From contig JAZUNN010000083.1 of NCBI GenBank assembly GCA_045604155.1, forward strand, positions 1-64,000: 64,000 bases of DNA, in the 5' to 3' direction. The notes beneath the pieces are model-generated. The model was not told the DNA's origin. It made no database searches and saw nothing but the letters and a program-made list of their open reading frames with translations. Below, in pieces: positions 32,952 to 41,131 of this stretch. This DNA comes from JAISGQ01 sp045604155 (GTDB lineage: Bacteria; Bacillota; Clostridia; Oscillospirales; Acutalibacteraceae). Made by a program: the position numbers and the translations under genes. Numbering within the stretch: the stretch's first letter is position 1; the number at the start of each line of letters is the position of its first letter.

Positions 32952-34398
32952 TGCTGTAATCAATACCCTCGACAGAAAATCCCACATCAATTCTGAGATA
33001 TACGGCCATTTTTCCGAGCATCTCGGAAGATGCATCTACAAGGGCATTTATGTCGGAGAGGATTCTCCCATCCCCAACACTGACGGTGTCAGAAATGATA
33101 TTATAGAAGCCTTCAGACAGATAAAAATGCCTGTACTTCGCTGGCCCGGCGGATGCTTTGCGGATGAATACCACTGGAAGGACGGCATCGGTGAAAAAAC
33201 TGAGCGTCCCAGAATGGTAAACACCCACTGGGGTGGTGTTACAGAAGACAACGCCTTCGGCACACATGAATTTTTCAACCTCTGCGAAAAAATCGGCTGT
33301 GAGCCTTATCTTGCTGCAAATCTTGGCAGCGGCACTGTAGAGGAGCTTGCCGACTGGATTGAATATATCACCTTTGACGGCGTTTCTCCCATGGCTGACC
33401 TTCGCCGCAGCAACGGACGGAACAAGCCATGGAAGCTTAAATATCTTGGTATCGGCAACGAAAACTGGGGTTGCGGAGGAAGCATGCGTCCTGAATTCTA
33501 CGCAGACGAATACCGCAGATATCAGACATACTGCCGCAATTTCAGCGGCAACGAGCTTTTCAAAATCGCCTGCGGACCCAATTCAGACGATTACGACTGG
33601 ACAGAAAAGCTTCTGCAGAATGTAAATGAATGGCACACACGTGCTATTTCTCTCCATTATTACACTGTCCCCACAGGCGACTGGAACCACAAAGGCAGTG
33701 CCACTGAATTTTCCGACAAGGAATATTACGACACCATTTCACGCACTCTGTATATGGAAAAGCTTATTGACACGCACAGTTCCATAATCAGGCGCTACAG
33801 TGACAAAATAAAGCTTATTGTTGACGAATGGGGCTGCTGGTATGATGTGGAGGAAGGTACAAATCCCGGATTCCTGTATCAGCAGAATTCCATGCGTGAT
33901 GCTATTATTGCAGCGATAAACCTTAATCTTTTCAACAACCGTTCTGATGTTGTCTGCATGGCAAACCTTGCTCAGGCTGTGAATGTGCTTCAGGCTCTTA
34001 TCCTCACAGAAGGTGAAGAGCTTGTAAAAACTCCAACTTATCATGTATTTGATATGTTCAAGACCCATCAGGATTCTGAACTTGTATACAGCTTCACCGA
34101 AAACGAAAATATCAACGATATTCCTGCTGTTTCCTGCTCGGCTTCTGTCAGAAACGGAGAGCTTACCTTCACCTGCTCAAACTGCAGTCTGGAGGATGAT
34201 TTTGAAATTGATTGTCTGCTGACAGGCGGAGATTTTTCTTCCGCTCGGGGACTTGTTCTTACCAATGAAGTTCATGCCTGCAACGATTTTGATTCTCCCG
34301 AAAATGTTATACCCGGTAATCTTGATGTAAGTCTTTCAGGCAGCAGACTCACCTTCACTCTTCCCCGCTGCTCCGTTGTTTCTATAATTATCAAATGA
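32938..34398 (+). CDS. GH51 alpha-L-arabinofuranosidase
   Basis: Retaining glycosidase that releases arabinofuranose from arabinan and arabinoxylan oligosaccharides. The 486-residue protein carries RWPGGCFADEYHWKDGIG, acid/base Glu175 in GIGNENWGCGG and nucleophile Glu297 in LIVDEWGCW; a beta-sandwich domain fills the last 110 residues. No signal peptide, so it acts on imported oligosaccharides in the cytoplasm. GGAGG lies inside the gtrA tail, which implies coupling. The pairing with GtrA is unusual; no arabinose transporter or isomerase is nearby. Confidence 0.93.
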   Translation: MKKLNAVINTLDRKSHINSEIYGHFSEHLGRCIYKGIYVGEDSPIPNTDGVRNDIIEAFRQIKMPVLRWPGGCFADEYHWKDGIGEKTERPRMVNTHWGGVTEDNAFGTHEFFNLCEKIGCEPYLAANLGSGTVEELADWIEYITFDGVSPMADLRRSNGRNKPWKLKYLGIGNENWGCGGSMRPEFYADEYRRYQTYCRNFSGNELFKIACGPNSDDYDWTEKLLQNVNEWHTRAISLHYYTVPTGDWNHKGSATEFSDKEYYDTISRTLYMEKLIDTHSSIIRRYSDKIKLIVDEWGCWYDVEEGTNPGFLYQQNSMRDAIIAAINLNLFNNRSDVVCMANLAQAVNVLQALILTEGEELVKTPTYHVFDMFKTHQDSELVYSFTENENINDIPAVSCSASVRNGELTFTCSNCSLEDDFEIDCLLTGGDFSSARGLVLTNEVHACNDFDSPENVIPGNLDVSLSGSRLTFTLPRCSVVSIIIK

Positions 34399-34655
34399 AC
34401 GAGAAAAGTATAAAGTGCGGCAGATGTCTGCTTTCTGAGTTTGACAGCGAGAAATTCATCACAACAATAGCCGAGTACATTTCTGTAATTCCCCCTCACA
34501 AAAAGGTTACCGATGAGGAATACAGACGAAGACTGAGTATCTGCCGTGAATGCGAGCTGCTCAATGACGGTCTGTGCGGTGAGTGCGGATGCTTTGTGGA
34601 AGTAAGAGCTGTAAAAAAAGAAAAAAGCTGTCCTCACCCTGATAAAAAATGGTAG
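34395..34655 (+). CDS. Small Cys-rich protein (DUF6171-like)
   Basis: 86 residues with three metal-type cysteine clusters: CGRC at 8-11, CRECELLNDGLCGECGC at about 50-66, and a final Cys in SCPHPDKKW. It resembles, from memory, the DUF6171 family of small zinc-binding proteins of Firmicutes. Its ATG overlaps the GH51 stop (ATGA), so translation is coupled. The function is unknown. Confidence 0.7.
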   Translation: MNEKSIKCGRCLLSEFDSEKFITTIAEYISVIPPHKKVTDEEYRRRLSICRECELLNDGLCGECGCFVEVRAVKKEKSCPHPDKKW

Positions 34656-34658
34656 ACG

Positions 34659-34687
34659 AAAGCCCTTGCTTTTTGCAAGGGCTTTTT
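34659..34687 (+). terminator. Terminator of gtrA-GH51 operon
   Basis: AAAGCCCTTGC/GCAAGGGCTTT stem with T5 loop and T5 tail, directly after the DUF6171-like stop. Confidence 0.9.
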
Positions 34688-34688
34688 C

Positions 34689-35732
34689 TCATTTGCAGAT
34701 ATATTCTTCCATGAATTCACGTACGACTTCGGGAAGAGTATCAACCTTCTCTGCATTGCCGCAGGCTTCAAGTCCCACAAGATAAAACTGGAGTGATTCA
34801 CAGAAAAACTCGCTGCAATTCATCTTATGGTGTTCGGAATAGGCATATATGCCGAGGTCCTCATCCATAAGTCTGCTGTAAATCTTTTTGAACTCATTCT
34901 TCTGTGCATTGCTGAGGTATTCCTTGTAAATATAATGACCAAGCTCATGAATTGCTGCTTCGTCAATATAATCAAGAGTTGTGATGACAGTTTTTTGGCT
35001 GAAAACTGTCAGACCGATTATCTTTCCTTCCACATTAACTTCATCGTCAATGTTCTCGTCCTCAAGAAAGTCTGCTATTTCCTTATCCGTAACACAGTAT
35101 GTCCAGCCATCTTCATTGAACTGTGACCAGACTTCAGGCAAAAGAGAGAAATACTTTTCAAGATATTCGTTTGCTGCTTTTATTTCTTCACCGTTCATGC
35201 TTTCGTCTGCGTAGAATCCATCTGCAATTACAGGCTTGTGGGATACTTCACTTACTCTGACGTATGCAGTTTTACATTTGTATGTTACTCTCATCCACGC
35301 TCCGTTTGTGGAGCTCATACTGAGGGATGCATTTGTATCTGCGATGCAGATAATCTCAGACTCATCGTCTGCTTCGCTCATGAGAAGAGTGTCGTCATCC
35401 TTTGCATATACAACACCATACTCCTTTACCCACGTGCGTTCATCGGAAAGATTTTCATTGCATACATAGCCTGCACCAAATATTCCGATTATTTTTGTAT
35501 ATCCCATTTCTGTTTCCATGCATGTGACGGGAGTGTTTACTTCAAGCACCGCTGTGCTTCTTTTTTCATCTGCACTGATATATACATTGCATCTTTCTGA
35601 AATATACCTGATTTTTATGTCAGCATCTTCTGCTGCTATTGTATTTGCAGCAAAGGCAATCACTGCAAAAACAAGGACTGCGAAAGTAATTAAAGATACA
35701 GTTATCCTGCGAGTTATGAGTGTCTTAGTCAT
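34689..35732 (-). CDS. Secreted zinc metalloprotease with SH3-like region (lethal-factor-like zincin)
   Basis: 347 residues. A signal peptide covers about 1-35 (basic RRIT, then a hydrophobic core, AFAANTIAAED end). Residues about 40-165 look like two bacterial SH3-type modules (YISERCNVYISADEKRS; GAWMRVTYKCKTAYVRV). The C-terminal 180 residues hold the zincin motif AAIHELGHYIYKEYL with HELGH at 262-266 and the likely third ligand Glu308 in NCSEFFCES, the arrangement seen in anthrax lethal factor/PPEP-type enzymes. The start is ATG 35732 with GGAGG 8 nt upstream. It is a single gene. The substrate is unknown; wall attachment through SH3 modules is an inference. Confidence 0.78.
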   Translation of the reverse strand: MTKTLITRRITVSLITFAVLVFAVIAFAANTIAAEDADIKIRYISERCNVYISADEKRSTAVLEVNTPVTCMETEMGYTKIIGIFGAGYVCNENLSDERTWVKEYGVVYAKDDDTLLMSEADDESEIICIADTNASLSMSSTNGAWMRVTYKCKTAYVRVSEVSHKPVIADGFYADESMNGEEIKAANEYLEKYFSLLPEVWSQFNEDGWTYCVTDKEIADFLEDENIDDEVNVEGKIIGLTVFSQKTVITTLDYIDEAAIHELGHYIYKEYLSNAQKNEFKKIYSRLMDEDLGIYAYSEHHKMNCSEFFCESLQFYLVGLEACGNAEKVDTLPEVVREFMEEYICK

Positions 35733-35945
35733 GATTATTTCCTCCATACGGATTCCGCTCGCAGTCATACCTTTTCAAAGGTCACTGATACTTACGGAAC
35801 CTTGCGTAAATTTGAAACTGACTAATAAAGCACTTATTTCCTCGCGAGATTTTCGGTTGCTTTACCTTGCACCCATAGAATATCATCCCATATGGTCTGT
35901 TCTGATTTTTGTCTACCGGAAGAATGGTTTTTGCACTCTGAATAA

Positions 35946-35982
35946 AAAAGACAGAGAGTTTAGATTAAACTCTCTGTCTTTT
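35946..35982. terminator. Terminator after patatin gene, bidirectional
   Basis: Stem AAAAGACAGAGAGTTTA with exact complement ending CTTTT, immediately after the patatin stop codon on the minus strand. The rest of the gap 35733-35945 shows no clear site. Confidence 0.8.
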
Positions 35983-35995
35983 GATTGTTCTGTTT

Positions 35996-36838
35996 TCAGC
36001 TGAGAAATCCTCTGATTTCGCTAAGCCTTTTCTCTGCCTCTTTTCTTCCCATATCATATGCTTTTCTCAGATTTTCCGGATTTCTCTCCATCTTTCCTAT
36101 CGGCAGTTTTTCAGGAGGTCTTATAACAAGCGCATCTCCGGTCTTTTCTCTGCTGCATATATAATTTATAAGCTCATTGTACTCAGTATGACGTTTTTTC
36201 AATTTCTCTGTTACCTTCGGGTATTTTTTCAGTGCAAGCTTCAGCACCCACATAAGCGATTGCTTTTTCTTTACATATCCGTACGGTCTTGTAAGCACAA
36301 CTATATTCTTTTCATATCCTATGCTTTCAAAATATCTGAGGGGTATTGCATCGGCAATTCCTCCGTCAAGCAGCTTCATGCCGTCAAGTTCCACAACATT
36401 TGCCAGCACGGGCATTGATGCAGAGGCTCTCATCCATTCAATGGCTTCTCTCGCATCGTCACATTTTCTGTAAACAGCTTCGCCCGTTGTCACATCCGTA
36501 CACACAACATGAAACTCCATTGGATTATTATTGAATGTTTCAAGATCAAAGATATCATATTCAAAAGGCACTACATGATAACAGAATTCCGCATTATAAA
36601 GATCACCCGTTTTAATAAGTGAACCTATGCCGCAATATCTCTTATCCCTGCAGAATCTTGTGTTGTACCTTATTACTCTGCCAATCTGTTTTGATTTATA
36701 GTTGCATCCAAACGCTGCTCCTGCTGATACTCCAATGGCTCCGTCAAATTCTATTCCCGATTCCATAAGAACATCTATTACACCTGCAGTGAACATTCCA
36801 CGCATTGCGCCGCCTTCCATTACAAGTCCTTTTTTCAA
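35996..36838 (-). CDS. Patatin-like phospholipase (first copy)
   Basis: 280 residues. It has the oxyanion loop GLVMEGGAMRGMF, nucleophile Ser in IGVSAGAAFG and the catalytic dyad Asp in LLDGGIADAIPL. It matches the YjjU-like patatin family, serine lipases acting on acyl lipids; the cytoplasmic substrate is unknown. The start is placed at TTG 36838 (LKKGLVMEGG) because GAGGAGG lies 8 nt before it. A second patatin of another subtype is encoded at 39059. Confidence 0.87.
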   Translation of the reverse strand: MKKGLVMEGGAMRGMFTAGVIDVLMESGIEFDGAIGVSAGAAFGCNYKSKQIGRVIRYNTRFCRDKRYCGIGSLIKTGDLYNAEFCYHVVPFEYDIFDLETFNNNPMEFHVVCTDVTTGEAVYRKCDDAREAIEWMRASASMPVLANVVELDGMKLLDGGIADAIPLRYFESIGYEKNIVVLTRPYGYVKKKQSLMWVLKLALKKYPKVTEKLKKRHTEYNELINYICSREKTGDALVIRPPEKLPIGKMERNPENLRKAYDMGRKEAEKRLSEIRGFLS

Positions 36839-36980
36839 ACGGCACACCTCCTCTTTCTGTCTGAATAACAGAATAGCACACATTTTTCCTGCACGCAAAT
36901 CTGTTGTATAATTTTTCCCTGCTGATCACATTTATTTCACATAAGCTTCTGAGAATCCGACAAATAAATTCCAAAGATTT

Positions 36981-37021
36981 TTGCGCAAATTCTTGCATTT
37001 TGTTGCGCATAGTTGTATAAT
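36981..37021 (+). promoter_or_regulatory. lacI-type promoter with TTGCGCAA operator-like sites
   Basis: TTGCAT (36993-36998), 17-bp spacer, TATAAT (37016-37021). The palindrome TTGCGCAA (36981-36988) lies just before the -35 box and TTGCGCA (37003-37009) lies inside the spacer, 22 bp apart. This layout suits autoregulation by the LacI-type protein. Confidence 0.55.
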
Positions 37022-37063
37022 AATTACACAAATTACACATTCAAGCGCAAAGGAGTCCTGATT

Positions 37064-38062
37064 ATGGGCAACAAAGTCACAATAGAGGATATTGCGAAAA
37101 TCCTTGGAATATCGAAAGCAACTGTTTCTCGTGCAATTTCCGGAAAAGGACGTGTAAGCGAAGCAACGAGAAATGAAGTCATGCGTGTAATGGCTGAGCA
37201 GAATTATCAGCCTACTTCCGCTCAGAAAGATTCTTTTGACAAGAAAAACGGCACCATTGCCGCTGTAATGCCTGCCGATTTTGCAAATACCAGTTCAACT
37301 TTCTTTCTTGAATGTCTGTTTTCTGTTTTCAGCACAGCAAATAATGCTTCATATGATGTCATAATCACAAGTAATTCTTTTAACGATGTGGACTCTGTTG
37401 AGCGACTTGTAAGAAGCGGCAAGATAGACGGACTTATATTCCTTCGTTCAACGATTCTCGACAACTACGAGAAGCTTCTGAACGAGTGCAATATGCCCTT
37501 TGTAATGATAGGTCCTCCTCCGAGGCCTGACATTCATCACGTTGACAACGACAACATAGCAGCAAGCCGTGAGCTTACCGAGCATCTTCTGGACATGGGC
37601 TGCAAGCGTGTTGCATTTCTCGGCCCCGATATCAATTCAACTGCATTCAATCACAGAATGAAAGGTTATGTTGAGGCCTACCGTCTGCATGAAATCGAAG
37701 TTGACCCTTCTCTCATTCACATGAATCTGAAAAACGAACAGCTTGTTATCAATGCACTGTTCAAGCTCATGAACACAAATCCGCCAGATGCTATAATCAC
37801 TGCAGACGATACCCTTTGTTACTGGACACTTATGAATCTTGATGTGCTCAATCTTACAATTCCGAAAGATGTCAAGATTGCCAGTTTTAATGACAGCTCC
37901 GTACTTTCTACCCATCAGCCTGCAATTACTGCTGTCAATATAAATCCTCACAGCCTTGGCGACAAGGCCTGCCGTGTTCTGCTGAAGCTTATCGAAGATT
38001 CCGATGCACCTCTGCACAGTACAGTTCCTTATGAAATAATCCTTCGCCGTTCCACTTTATAG
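37064..38062 (+). CDS. LacI family transcriptional regulator
   Basis: 332 residues. The N-terminal HTH is typical (VTIEDIAKILGISKATVSRAISGKGRVSEATR, 4-35) with hinge helix to about 60. A periplasmic-binding-protein-like effector domain follows, with HVDNDNIAASRELTEHL and IASFNDSSVLSTHQPAITAV. The effector is probably a sugar. The start is ATG 37064 with AGGAG 8 nt upstream. No transporter or sugar operon is adjacent, so the targets other than itself are not apparent. Confidence 0.9.
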   Translation: MGNKVTIEDIAKILGISKATVSRAISGKGRVSEATRNEVMRVMAEQNYQPTSAQKDSFDKKNGTIAAVMPADFANTSSTFFLECLFSVFSTANNASYDVIITSNSFNDVDSVERLVRSGKIDGLIFLRSTILDNYEKLLNECNMPFVMIGPPPRPDIHHVDNDNIAASRELTEHLLDMGCKRVAFLGPDINSTAFNHRMKGYVEAYRLHEIEVDPSLIHMNLKNEQLVINALFKLMNTNPPDAIITADDTLCYWTLMNLDVLNLTIPKDVKIASFNDSSVLSTHQPAITAVNINPHSLGDKACRVLLKLIEDSDAPLHSTVPYEIILRRSTL

Positions 38063-38110
38063 GAATATTTTTCTGTTTGCTGCGGAACACTTCCTACGGA
38101 GGTGTTTTCG

Positions 38111-38296
38111 ATGACAGACAGCAGATATGATGATCTTCCCGTCGGTTTCGGCATGGCATTATCTCAGAATGTCTACGCAATGGAATATTTTTCCGCTCTG
38201 CCCAAACAAAAGCAGCGTGCAATTATTGATCAGGCAAAATATGTATCCTCTTCCTCAGAGATGCATAATTTCGTCAATAGCCTGATACAGCATTGA
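38111..38296 (+). CDS. Conserved small protein of unknown function
   Basis: 61 residues, MTDSRYDDLPVGFGMALSQN onward, then a helical half (PKQKQRAIIDQAKYVSSS). It resembles small proteins I have seen in other Clostridia, with no known role. GGAGG lies 8 nt before the ATG, and a terminator follows at once. It lies 48 nt after the LacI gene and may share its transcript. Confidence 0.7.
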   Translation: MTDSRYDDLPVGFGMALSQNVYAMEYFSALPKQKQRAIIDQAKYVSSSSEMHNFVNSLIQH

Positions 38297-38304
38297 TACA
38301 TCAG

Positions 38305-38335
38305 AAAATCCCGAAGGCAAAACCTTCGGGATTTT
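38305..38335. terminator. Bidirectional terminator between small protein and YfbR genes
   Basis: AAAATCCCGAAGG/CCTTCGGGATTTT stem between convergent genes. Confidence 0.88.
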
Positions 38336-38337
38336 AA

Positions 38338-38922
38338 TTATTGTTCGCCCTGCTCGTCAAGAGTCAGGTAATAACCTGGCAGGAATTCATCTATAAATAT
38401 TTTGACTTCTTCCATATCCATCTTTTCAATGGATGCAAGGGTGCTCTGCTCTGCAACACGGAATTCACCGTTTCCTGCCGTGCGTTCTTCAATGCACTTT
38501 ATAAGCGCACTGAGTTTATCCGCAGCCTTCACTATTCCTGTTTCTTCCTCTGTTCCTCTTTCATACAGAAGCGGTTCATAGACCTCTCTCAGATCCTGCG
38601 GAAGCTTTTCGGTAAGTGCTTTTGATGCCATATTCTCAACCTGTTTGTATGCCTCACGCATCTCACTGCTGTAATACTTTACAGGTGTCGGCATATCGCC
38701 TGTTATTATCTCCCCTGCGTCATGATACAATGCCATAAGTACAACCTTGCCCGTATCAACATTGCCGCCAAGTCTTCTGTTTCTGATTTCACAGAGCAGA
38801 TGAGCTATCATTGTGGTTTCAAGCGTGTGCTCGCTGAGACTTTCAAGTCTTGTGTTCCTCATCAGCGCCCATCTTGATATATATTTCATTCTTGACATCA
38901 TTGCCATAAAACTGCTTGTCAT
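38338..38922 (-). CDS. YfbR-like 5'-deoxynucleotidase (HD domain)
   Basis: 194-residue HD-domain phosphohydrolase. Ligands appear as His in LSEHTLETTMIAHLL, the HD pair in ALYHDAGEIITGDMPTPVKY and the distal Asp in VKAADKLSALIKC. The GDMPTPVKY motif is diagnostic of YfbR, which dephosphorylates dNMPs. It is a single gene; a weak promoter (TTTACT, 17 bp, TATAAT at 38982-38954) precedes it. Confidence 0.88.
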   Translation of the reverse strand: MTSSFMAMMSRMKYISRWALMRNTRLESLSEHTLETTMIAHLLCEIRNRRLGGNVDTGKVVLMALYHDAGEIITGDMPTPVKYYSSEMREAYKQVENMASKALTEKLPQDLREVYEPLLYERGTEEETGIVKAADKLSALIKCIEERTAGNGEFRVAEQSTLASIEKMDMEEVKIFIDEFLPGYYLTLDEQGEQ

Positions 38923-38992
38923 TCGGATTACCCCCGGAAGTTTTTGTTATATGATTATATCAGCCCCTTTTTTCAAAGTAAAGTACATCTTC

Positions 38993-39021
38993 TTGACATT
39001 TATTGCATATGCATCTAAAAT
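38993..39021 (+). promoter_or_regulatory. Sigma-A promoter of second patatin gene
   Basis: TTGACA (38993-38998), 17-bp spacer, TAAAAT (39016-39021), 38 bp before the start codon. Confidence 0.75.
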
Positions 39022-39058
39022 ATAAATGTATTATTATATCTTTGACGGAGGTACATAT

Positions 39059-40000
39059 ATGAACGATTATGCTCTTATTTTGGCAGGCGGCGGCGGAAAA
39101 GGCGCTTATCAGATTGGTGTCTGGCGTGCTCTGCGTGAGTTTGGTGCAGATAAAATAATCGGTGCTGTTGCCGGTACCTCAGTTGGTGCACTCAACGGTG
39201 CAATGTATGTTTCCGGGGAATATGAAAAAGCTGTGCGTCTTTGGAGAAATATCAAGCAAAGCGATATTCTCACTCCCTTTGATATTCAGCGTACTGTTGG
39301 CGGAAGCGGTTTCCTCAATACACTCCTGAGAGATGTAAGCAACTTTATCGGTGTAGGTAAAACAGGCTTTTTCTCCCGTGAAGGACTTTCAAGAATCATA
39401 AGAAACAATCTTAATTTCAAGGCTCTGAGAAAATCCTCCATGCCGTTTTACATAACACTTTTCAACCGTAAAACAATGGATGCGGAATATATTCTTCTCG
39501 GCCACGAGGATACCGATGAACATATCGAAAAACTTCTCCTCGCCTCTTCCGCCATGCCTGTTGTTTTCGGCTCTGAAAATATTGGCGAGAGCACTTACTA
39601 CGACGGCGGTCTGGTAGATAACTGCCCTATCGCTCCTCTTTATAATGACGGCTACAGAAAGTTTATTGTTGTCTGGCTCAACAATGAAGTTTCTGCTCCT
39701 GTTGTTGAATTTTCAACCGAGTTTCCCGATGCTTTTATCGTTAACATAATTCCGTCTGAGGCTCAGGGTAATTTCCTTACCGGAACTCTGGATTTTTCAA
39801 GTACCGGTGTCAACAGAAGAATGCAGCTGGGATATACCGATGCGGTCTATGCACTCAGTGCAGCCTTCGGAAACGAGGAAAGCAAGGCTCTTGCACTCCT
39901 TGACAAGCACGCTCAGGAAGCTGCAAAGCGCAGATCAACTGCAATCAAAAATCTTAAGAAAATCGCCAAGGCAAAGGACAACACTCTTGCACTCAAGTAA
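39059..40000 (+). CDS. Patatin-like phospholipase (second copy)
   Basis: 313 residues. Oxyanion loop LILAGGGGKGAYQIGVW, nucleophile Ser in VAGTSVGALNGAM, catalytic Asp in YYDGGLVDNCPIAPL. It is closer to the RssA/NTE-type bacterial patatins than the gene at 35996. No signal peptide or membrane segment. GGAGG lies 7 nt before ATG 39059. It is a single gene with a strong promoter. Lipid turnover is likely, the substrate unknown. Confidence 0.9.
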   Translation: MNDYALILAGGGGKGAYQIGVWRALREFGADKIIGAVAGTSVGALNGAMYVSGEYEKAVRLWRNIKQSDILTPFDIQRTVGGSGFLNTLLRDVSNFIGVGKTGFFSREGLSRIIRNNLNFKALRKSSMPFYITLFNRKTMDAEYILLGHEDTDEHIEKLLLASSAMPVVFGSENIGESTYYDGGLVDNCPIAPLYNDGYRKFIVVWLNNEVSAPVVEFSTEFPDAFIVNIIPSEAQGNFLTGTLDFSSTGVNRRMQLGYTDAVYALSAAFGNEESKALALLDKHAQEAAKRRSTAIKNLKKIAKAKDNTLALK

Positions 40001-40003
40001 CTT

Positions 40004-40029
40004 AAAAAGCCGCTCATCGAGCGGCTTTT
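40004..40029. terminator. Shared terminator of convergent patatin and dehydrogenase genes
   Basis: AAAAGCCGCTC/GAGCGGCTTTT with three-base loop. The right arm also encodes the last codons of the minus-strand dehydrogenase, whose stop is at 40014-40016. Confidence 0.88.
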
Positions 40030-40889
40030 ATTATTTCTATGTATTTGTCGGCAAGGTCAAATATTCCGGGTCGTATATCCGAAAACTCAAATCCTGCAGC
40101 GGTTGCTTTATCGGTATTTATGCTGTATTCCACCTCACCATTGTAAGGTGCAGCATCTCCATCGTCACTGAGGACAGCCTTTTTGCCGGTCTTTTTCTCG
40201 GTATATTCTATAATTTCTCTCAGACTTACTGTGCCTTTTGAACATCCGTTTATGGCTCCGGTAATATCTTTTTCCGCAAGATAAGCGATAAATCGACCTG
40301 CTTCTTCTGAAAAGATAAAGCCCATCTGACGGTCAATGTTGTCTATATACATGGGTGTTGAATTCATTGTGTGCTCGATATAAAACAGCAGACGTTTTGT
40401 ATAGTCGTCCTCTCCGATAACAAATGGATATCTTACAGCCAGCCAGTTTCTGTCACTGTATTTCTGCCACAGAGCATATTCTGCATGGCGTTTTACTTCA
40501 GAATATGAAAAATCAGGACGGCTGCACCATATCAGATCACCTGCAAGTCCATCAAATTCATCCTCTTTCGTATCCATATGCTTCGGGTCATATACTGCCG
40601 TTGTTGACATATAGATATATCTGTCGCAGTCCACTGTATTCATGGCATATTTTATATCGTTTGAGCAGTAACCTATCTTATCTATAACCGTATCAAAATG
40701 CAATCCCGCTAAGGCTTTTCTCATGCTCTCCTCATCTGTTCTGTCAAGGATCAGCCTTGATACTGAACTTCCGAAATTGTCAGGAGTATTTCCTCTTGTG
40801 GCTATGGTCACTTCATGTCCGTTTTTCAGAAGCTCATTTACCGTATGCACACCGAAAAACCTTGTTCCGCCAAGCACGAGAACCTTCAT
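40014..40889 (-). CDS. NAD-dependent epimerase/dehydratase family protein
   Basis: 291-residue extended/atypical SDR. The nucleotide-binding loop is VLGGTRFFGVHTVNELL at the N-terminus, and the active-site pair is in SYSEVKRHAEYAL (Tyr-x3-Lys). The GGTRFFG loop is typical of a branch related to isoflavone-reductase-like and plastid RNA-binding SDRs, where activity is often untested. The substrate is unknown. Single gene, promoter at 40929-40957. Confidence 0.82.
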   Translation of the reverse strand: MKVLVLGGTRFFGVHTVNELLKNGHEVTIATRGNTPDNFGSSVSRLILDRTDEESMRKALAGLHFDTVIDKIGYCSNDIKYAMNTVDCDRYIYMSTTAVYDPKHMDTKEDEFDGLAGDLIWCSRPDFSYSEVKRHAEYALWQKYSDRNWLAVRYPFVIGEDDYTKRLLFYIEHTMNSTPMYIDNIDRQMGFIFSEEAGRFIAYLAEKDITGAINGCSKGTVSLREIIEYTEKKTGKKAVLSDDGDAAPYNGEVEYSINTDKATAAGFEFSDIRPGIFDLADKYIEIIKAAR

Positions 40890-40928
40890 TTTTTCTCCTC
40901 CAATACCTCTTTTCTTCTTTCTTTTCTT

Positions 40929-40957
40929 ATTATATTCACGTAATTAATTTCATTCAA
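40929..40957 (-). promoter_or_regulatory. Promoter of SDR gene
   Basis: Minus strand TTGAAT (40957-40952), 17-bp spacer, TATAAT (40934-40929). Confidence 0.6.
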
Positions 40958-41015
40958 TATGTAAAAATAAACAAGTTGTTTTTCCATCTGACATTTGTCC
41001 TATATAAAATGACAC

Positions 41016-41044
41016 TTGTATTTCACTGTCGATTGTGTTACAAT
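41016..41044 (+). promoter_or_regulatory. Sigma-A promoter of pgk-tpiA-gpmI
   Basis: TTGTAT (41016-41021), 17-bp spacer, TACAAT (41039-41044). The transcript would begin near 41051, leaving an 80-nt leader. Confidence 0.68.
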
Positions 41045-41087
41045 CTTAACGATGTGCGGTATTATATAAACCGCCTGATATTTGTCA

Positions 41088-41109
41088 ATGATTAACCTGA
41101 GTTAATCAT
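41088..41109. promoter_or_regulatory. Perfect palindrome in the pgk leader
   Basis: ATGATTAAC-CTGA-GTTAATCAT, 9-bp arms, located after the promoter and 22 bp before pgk. It could be a repressor site (the half-site has some likeness to Rex operators) or an mRNA hairpin. Confidence 0.5.
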
Positions 41110-41131
41110 AAAAGAAAGGAAGCTTTTTGAC

